Below the pieces are notes generated by a model. That model made no database searches. It was given only the letters and a program-made list of their open reading frames with translations, and was not told the DNA's origin. Shown piece after piece: positions 54,601-60,000 of a stretch of DNA of 60,000 nt. Source of the stretch: Takakia lepidozioides (lineage: Eukaryota; Streptophyta; Takakiopsida; Takakiales; Takakiaceae); NCBI GenBank assembly GCA_030704615.1, contig CM060732.1:48219053-48279052 (forward strand), given 5' to 3'. Every line of letters starts with the position of its first letter. The stretch's first letter is position 1. Both the position numbers and the translations under genes were made by a program.

Positions 54601-54895
54601 TTGATGACTCCATTTCCATGCACCTCCACCTTGTGGCGCTTTAGCCCTGCAGCCACCCTTCCCTCTCCATCTCCTTCCCACTTTTTCATGGCATGGCGTC
54701 GTTCCTTCCTCAGCTCTGATGACCGTTTCCTGCCCCCATGCTCTGGAGTAACGCCGTCATGCGTTGTGGGGGGTGACTGATGTGTGCCGGTGGAGGGAGG
54801 GCCGTATGGAGATGTGGGAGGCCCCCATTGTGACGTGACAGCATCAGGAAGCCAGCGCCACAACCCCGAAGGGCTCCCCATGGTGCACTCTGCTA
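51640..54895 (-). pseudogene. CACTA ORF1-like gene containing an FCP1/NIF-type HAD phosphatase domain
   Basis: Exons on the minus strand: 54198-54895, 53923-54018, 52589-53730, 52361-52480, about 52200-52265, 51958-52017 and about 51640-51819. Where tested they have GT/AG borders and phase 0. Exon 1 here has the Transposase_24-type block YWDKLVAYWESPRG...NPSRWGRAR. The large exon starts with a coiled coil (LERLAALSAERERGMEAQLKK) and an acidic linker, then an FCP1/NIF-like phosphatase: LIVLDLNEIL (motif I, Asn in place of the second Asp), VFPRPQVCEFLNLLF, GIWSCASKGNV (motif II), LFVWSQEEC, NTLLVDDSP (motif IV). A frame change at about 53165 splits motif I from the rest. The last exon resembles the ORF1 C-terminal domain (PVFLLNPND, then, frameshifted, VGVDKFHCKDI...GWYKVKV). 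So the phosphatase sits inside an otherwise ORF1-like protein. Damaged, probably inactive. Confidence 0.6.
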
Positions 54896-55212
54896 TGGAA
54901 ACCATCCGGCAGGGGGTGGGTGCCAAGGTTGGTGTTGGTTGGCATTATATGGTGGCTGTGAGTGCTTTGCTGCAGCTTCACTCCCCTTCCGCTGCCACAA
55001 CATCCCACACACAAGGTGCATCAGCTGTAGTCCTGCTAAACACAACGTCACCAGAGCACAAACCATCCCACAACCACAACCACAACCACAAGCAGCAGAC
55101 CTCAAACCCACTCCCCTGCAGCGCAAGTGCCAAAAAATGAAAAGGAGAAGGACAGAATGTCCTCATAACATGTGCGGCCATTCATTGGTGAAGAAGCGGA
55201 ATGTGGATGGGT

Positions 55213-55503
55213 TCACATCAGTACCACATGAAACTTACTAGGAAACAGAACATCCATCCGGGTTTTCCGCATATCCAGTAGACATCTATTCATACAATCA
55301 TGTGCTGGCTGTATGTGCTTGCCCAACAACGGAGCCCCAAAAGGCCTAAAGACTCTCAATGTTGGTAAACATAGGTGCATGCACAATTCAATTGATAGCT
55401 TGGATATCTGGTGGTTTGTCTGGTGATAGCACCCCGGGCAGTGAATCAGACAATGAATATTGTGATTGTGGAGCCCACAGAATGGGCAATAGCACTCTCT
55501 CAT
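55213..55503 (-). pseudogene. Possible retroelement zinc-binding fragment in the intron
   Basis: The minus frame has CPFCGLHNHNIHCLIHCPGC, reminiscent of the zinc-binding region at the end of LINE ORF2 (C-x2-C...H-x-C). Weak; it precedes the tandem duplication and lies between the first two exons of the minus-strand gene. Confidence 0.3.
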
Positions 55504-55539
55504 CTCTCAACTTCTGTTTGTTGTCCAAAGGTAGGCTTC

Positions 55540-56665
55540 CTCACCAAAGTTTAAATTTCAGTTTGGTGCACATAGTGGGTAGACCCTTCAGGTCATCCAG
55601 GATGTCCTCCCCCATGTCACAATCTGGAAACAGGTTCAGGGATGTTTTCTTCACACATGGCTTTGGACACTACAGTCTTTAAGTCACATGGTTCCAACAG
55701 GGTCAAGACTTGCCGGTCCACATTGAGTCTCTTCTAGTCTCTTCTGCCAGGACTTGGCCTGTTTGGCTGGGCGGTCCTATTTCCAAGATATAGAGTCGAT
55801 TAACTTACGATATCTGGTGTAAAGACATGTGTTGCAGCAGACTCCACCATCTCACCTTGAATTCATCTCCTCGGGAGGTTAAGAAAGGGATGCCAAACTC
55901 ACCATGAACAGCCACATTGGCTGATTTGGAGCATGCGGACATCCACTCCTTAAGCACCCCCCACTTGGAACGATTATGTAGACCTAGCCTCATTGGAGTT
56001 ATCAACCCATATAGCAAATGCGTAGTCCAACGCAGGTCCAATGACGTGACAAAGCAAAATTTCCTTGACCTAAAAGTTAGTCCCTCTGCACACAGTGGTA
56101 GACCCTTCGGTTTTTCCACGATGTCCTCCCCCATGTCACAGACTGAAAACATGTTCAGGGATGTTTTCTGCCTAACTTCATTTTCATTACACATTTTTTC
56201 TGGTAGCACTCACTTCCGTGGACACTACAGTCTCTAAGTCGCATTTATCCAGAAGGATGAAGACGTGCGGGTCCACATTCAGATCCTTGAGAGTCAGTTC
56301 TATTGTCTTCTGCCAGGACTTGGCCTATTTGGCTGGACGGTCCTGTTTCCAAGATATAGAGTCGATTAACTTACGATATCTGGTGTGAAGACATGTGTTG
56401 CAACAGACTCCACCATCTCACCTTCAATTAATCTCCGCAAGAGCTTAAGGAAGGGATGTCGCACCCACCCCTGAACAGCCACATTGGCTATTTTGGAGCA
56501 TGCGGACATCCACTCCTTAAGCACCCCCACTTGGAAGGATTCTATAGACCTACCCTGGTTGGAGTTATGAACCCATATAGCAAATGCGTACTCCAAGGCA
56601 AGTCCAATGACGCGACAAAGCAAGGTTTTCTTGACCTCAAAGTTAATCCCTCTGCAGTGGAACAA
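55540..56665 (-). repeat. Tandem duplication of about 560 bp (two diverged copies)
   Basis: 55555-56095 and 56085-56665 share, in the same order, GATGTCCTCCCCCATGTCAC, CTTCTGCCAGGACTTGGCCT, CAAGATATAGAGTCGATTAA, ACATGTGTTGCA.CAGACTCC and GCATGCGGACATCCACTCC. Identity is roughly 80-85 percent. Minus-strand frames (VLKEWMSACSK.ANVAV in both) look coding-like, perhaps retroelement-derived, but I recognise no domain. Confidence 0.75.
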
Positions 56666-56767
56666 TTTAGTGAGACTCAGCGCTTTGCCCTTCCTGTTAT
56701 CCCACTTTCAGTTTGAGGAGAACTCAACACCCAAAAAACATGAACACGAGTAGGGGTAGAACTCACC

Positions 56768-56945
56768 CCATGCGCAGCGGGTTTGTGCCGTTTGCGCATC
56801 TTCGGAGAGACTCTGCAGATGGAGGTGCAGTTTCCGCCGAATTGTCCTCCACGTCGTCGTCGTCGCCCATGCTGTACTCGCTTGTGTCAGAATCCGAGCT
56901 CGAAGACCGCCCACCGTACTGCCTTCCTTCTCGCACCGAGGCCAT
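56768..56945 (-). CDS. Candidate first exon of the CACTA ORF1-like gene
   Basis: ATG MASVREGRQYGGRSSSSDSD, then an acidic DDDDVEDNS and a donor GGG/GTGAGT. Ser/Asp-rich starts are common in CACTA ORF1 proteins. Its phase does not match the acceptor that I assigned to the 54895 exon, so an intermediate exon or another acceptor is needed, or the exon belongs to a separate transcript. Confidence 0.4.
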
Positions 56946-58882
56946 CTTCAGTGGATTCAGTCAAGCCAAGCGGGGGCTCCTTCGCACCGCGGGGCTGGAA
57001 TGTGCAGAAGTGGGAGGAGGCGATGTTGCCTCGGCGGTCGAGCGCTTCTTACTAGACGTGGACATAGACCATGAAAGACCAAGACATGCAAAGGAGGAAA
57101 GAAGGACAAGGAGGGGGGAGTGTGATCACACACCCCCCCAAACTTGGGTGAAGATCCGGCCGTTGTTGTTTTCAAATAGGAACACGTGTCGTGCATCCGA
57201 CACTATGGCCTTTTCGACTTTGAGACGTTTCAAAATAACCACTTTCAATCCTCCAGACAACTAGATGTAGTGATTCACACAACTGACATGGATCCGTTAA
57301 CTTTATTTCGTTCAAAATTGGGCGAAGGAAACACACTACAACGATGCCGTGTATGGCTCCGCTTTACATGCATTCTTGGAGAAAATGCGCATGATCAGAG
57401 AGAAGTGAACATAGTGCTCTGCCAAATAATTCAGCAAAAACAAACTCAACTGTAGTGGTCCATTCGACAGAGAAGGGTCCATTCGACACCCATCGCACCA
57501 TGCCAGGTTGAGATCCTCACACACACACCTGCACACCGAGAATTTGCGAACCCACATCAGTTGGGAGAACATGGAAATTACCCCGTGGATCACATGCAAG
57601 CATGAATGGGAAATGGAAGGAGAATTGCATGGGAGATTTTGGTGTACCTGCTCGACGTGCAACTCTGTCTACATACTCCATAAGTCACTGTCCCAAGACC
57701 CAAGTGGACAGGGGAGGCCGGTGAGTCTGTACCACAAATGGTAGTAATATAGCAGAGGGTATTGCCGCCCAACTCGCAAAAGCCGCCGGCTGCAGGATGC
57801 TAGGCATGCGAACTCCGGCACAGCACGCCTCCTCTGCACCCCACTCCGTCCCAACCAGTGCAAAACAACCGTGCATGCATTGACTGCCCTCTGGCTTTCT
57901 CTCCAGGCATTTGGGGGTCTGTGATCTGCTACACGTAAGTGTCTTTGAAGACGACGATCAAAGGATCCGGTCACTTGCAGTTGCCGTCTCAAGGGCAGCA
58001 TTGCAAGAATCACAATTAAGTAAGAAAGATGGTGGAAGAAGCTGCAAACTGGAAATGAGTGAAGTGGCAGGGCGATGCTCCATTCTTAACATGCTCCCCT
58101 TCCTGCCATGGTGATAGAGCCACACAAATGGACTCCCTTCCCGCCACGGTGCAATTTCAAGGCAACGGAACGGGATTGTCCGCCGAAACGTGATTTGGAG
58201 TGCACGGCCGAATCCGTGATGGAATTCGACCTTCCAATACATGATTCCTTAATCCGTCTCGCTCTTCCACTGAGGGTGGCATGGGGCAAACTACCCCCTG
58301 CTACAAACTTTTGATCGTAATGCGATTTTGAGAGAGGAATCGATGCAACGGAAAATTGTGCAGACGATGACTGGCGATGATTGGATTTCACAGAGCATGG
58401 CCTGAGACAAGTGGCGCAGGTTCTGGCCTTGTAGTCGGGTTGTTCGCACTTCAATGCACACATTTGATACACATTCGACCATATGCCAAAGATCACAACG
58501 TCCTGAATCCTGAAAATTGAAATTCCACGTACGTCCTCCAATTCCTCACACACACACGAACTATAGAGGCAGGTGGTTTTCGAGGATGTCGTTGTTTGAG
58601 CCGATTTTGGTCATTTCTCTCAGTGTCTTGTTGAAAGGATTCCAGTTATGATGGGAAGCATCTTGATGGCTTTTAAATGGTTTGTTGTTGAGTGTAACTT
58701 TCCATCATGTTCTGGAATCTACGAGTTGGTATAAAATGTCAACTGTCTTCTCTGCCAAAGGATGTGCGGCTGAACCTTTCAAATTGAGATTGCGGGAGGA
58801 GGGAATTGACGGTAGTGAAATAGGAGTGGCAGAGCCAAATTGAGGAGTCTCTGCAGAGGAGAATCCGGCCCCCTGCAACGGC
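56946..58882. other. Divergent spacer between ORF1-like and TNP2 genes; ORF 58086-58553 (minus) unexplained
   Basis: The minus-strand gene starts at 56945 and TNP2 begins near 58883 on the plus strand, so this 1.9 kb probably holds both promoters. GGTCCATTCGACA is doubled at 57461-57488. The minus ORF 58086-58553 (155 codons, Cys-rich KCEQPDYKARTCATCLRPC and a basic second half) is longer than expected by chance but has no family that I recognise; GT/AG borders were not resolved. Confidence 0.4.
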
Positions 58883-60000
58883 GTGCACAAACTGCATTGC
58901 AGAGGCTCCCCAACAAAAATGACTCCCCCTCGCCCATGCGGAGGACTTCCAATTAATCACCCATGTAGACAGAACACCCGGGATGACAGGTTGTGGGAAA
59001 GAGAAGTGGCACGTGCCCGAGCCCTTGGGCTTTCAAGGATGTCATGCCCATGTGAACGTTGTTTGGGCACTACAAGTAGATCTGAGGACGGTGTGCGCAC
59101 ACATCTTCTTCACCACAAAAGACATGAAGCATTTCGGGTGTGGATTGGAGATGGACCTGCAGACTCCAAGGACGAGGAGTGGGCACAATTCGACAATGCA
59201 CACCTCCGGGGGAGCCATACAGACAGGCCAGACCAGGACTATGTCATGGGCGCAGGACATGAACCAGGCATGGACAGAGGGGTGGAGATTACTCGAATGT
59301 TGCAGGAAGCATTCCACATCATGGACGATGCTGAAGAGGGGGACGGCGCTGCGACAACTGGGAATGGTGATGACGCACGAAATGAAGGCATTCAGGTGGG
59401 GGAAGGCGTGGAAGGAGGTGGAGATGGAGATGAGAATTTGACGCACTGTACGAGGGATGCAATTCCACAAAGCTTGCTGCCACCATGCTGTTGATGAACC
59501 TGTGCACAACCCACGGTGTCTCAGACCATTTTGTGGACGAATTGTTCTCTTTGCTTCGGCTGAACTTGCTTCCACAACCAAATGTAATGCCAAAAACCTG
59601 TCACATGGCCAACAAAATGATTGGGAAGCTCGGCCTCAACTACACAAAGATACATGCATGTCCAAAAGGACATGTACTTTTTAGAAGAGAGTACAAGGAC
59701 GTTATGGAGTGCCCCAAATGTGGTGCAGCCCGGTACCATGATGTGGGCAGGTTACAACAGCCAGCCAAGGTGTTGAGGCACTTTCCCCTTATCCCCCGTC
59801 TATTACAAATGTACAAATGCAAGACCATTAGTGAGCTCATGACTTGGCATTCCAGGAATGCCTCAAACGATGGTTTGGTAAGTCATGTCCCAGATTCCCT
59901 TGCATGGAAGCATATAGATGCAACTTGGCCCGATTTCGCCGAGGACCCACGCAATGTGTGATTGGCTATATCTACGGATGGAGTAAATCCGTACGGATCA
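58883..60000 (+). pseudogene. CACTA TNP2-like transposase, N-terminal part, frameshift and nonsense
   Basis: The first frame (58883-59494) has the transposase-associated zinc motif CPCERC...HLLHHKRHEAFRVWIGDG, then an acidic linker. A frame change at about 59435 leads into 59440-59959 (NSTKLAATMLL, CTTHGVSDHFVDELFSLL, LPQPNVMPKTCHMANKMIG, YTKIHACPKGHVLFRREY, CPKCGAARYHD, FPLIPRLLQMYK, MTWHSRN, DPRNV), the conserved Transposase_Tnp2 domain. A TGA at 59959 sits where the family has Arg (CGA to TGA), after which STDGVNPYG continues to the window end. The catalytic core lies beyond the window. The product normally binds CACTA ends and catalyses excision. Confidence 0.88.

Overview
The window reads as nuclear DNA of a land plant. 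There is no operon structure or prokaryotic gene density. Introns with GT/AG borders are visible, telomere-like TTTAGGG/CCCTAAA shreds occur, and the one apparently intact host-type gene is a three-exon thaumatin-like protein. Almost everything else is transposable-element DNA, nested and decayed. I cannot name the species. The mix of Tat/Ogre-like Gypsy elements, LINEs, CACTA elements and Helitron remnants would fit a large, repeat-rich plant genome.

Layout. 1-10998: a Ty3/Gypsy element on the minus strand (copy A), running out of the left edge, with its 5' LTR at 10014-10998, an extra small ORF, a nearly intact gag-pol ORF, a 10-bp CACAGC repeat array and a very large extra 3' ORF. 11154-13527: a decayed multi-exon gene (minus) with a CTG-rich minisatellite in its coding part. 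14317-16750: two tRNA-derived SINE pieces around a CACTA-type remnant. 17328-29990: a LINE split in two by a second Gypsy element (copy B, 18676-28449) with matching 5-bp target duplications CCATC. 29990-33000: a cluster of isolated exons from unrelated plant genes (LIKE-COV, SEC13, EF-Tu and two unrecognised), as seen in Helitron or Pack-MULE gene capture. 33100-39500: AT-rich DNA and a degenerate tandem family, interrupted by a 1.35-kb insertion flanked by 11-bp direct repeats. 41310-42411: the thaumatin-like gene. 43095-46230: Helitron/PIF1 helicase debris and unknown ORFs. 46731-50440: a LINE fragment, a Gypsy integrase ending in a PHD finger, its LTR, a solo LTR of the copy A/B family (duplication ATCTT), and a gag fragment. 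51048-60000: a large CACTA-type element with divergent genes: an ORF1-like gene on the minus strand that contains an FCP1/NIF-type HAD phosphatase domain, and a TNP2 transposase on the plus strand running off the right edge.

How the parts relate. Copies A and B and the solo LTR are one family. Copy B has lost about 3.4 kb (gag and protease) but keeps the rest, so comparing the two shows that the 3' ORF was originally a single frame of well over 1,000 codons, and that pol runs on through the CACAGC array to give a repetitive tail. Most copy B nonsense codons are C-to-T or G-to-A changes, as expected for methylated, silenced DNA.

The most unusual items are the CACTA ORF1/phosphatase chimera, the integrase-PHD protein, the extra coiled-coil ORF with the phased repeat array of the Gypsy family, and the captured-exon cluster.
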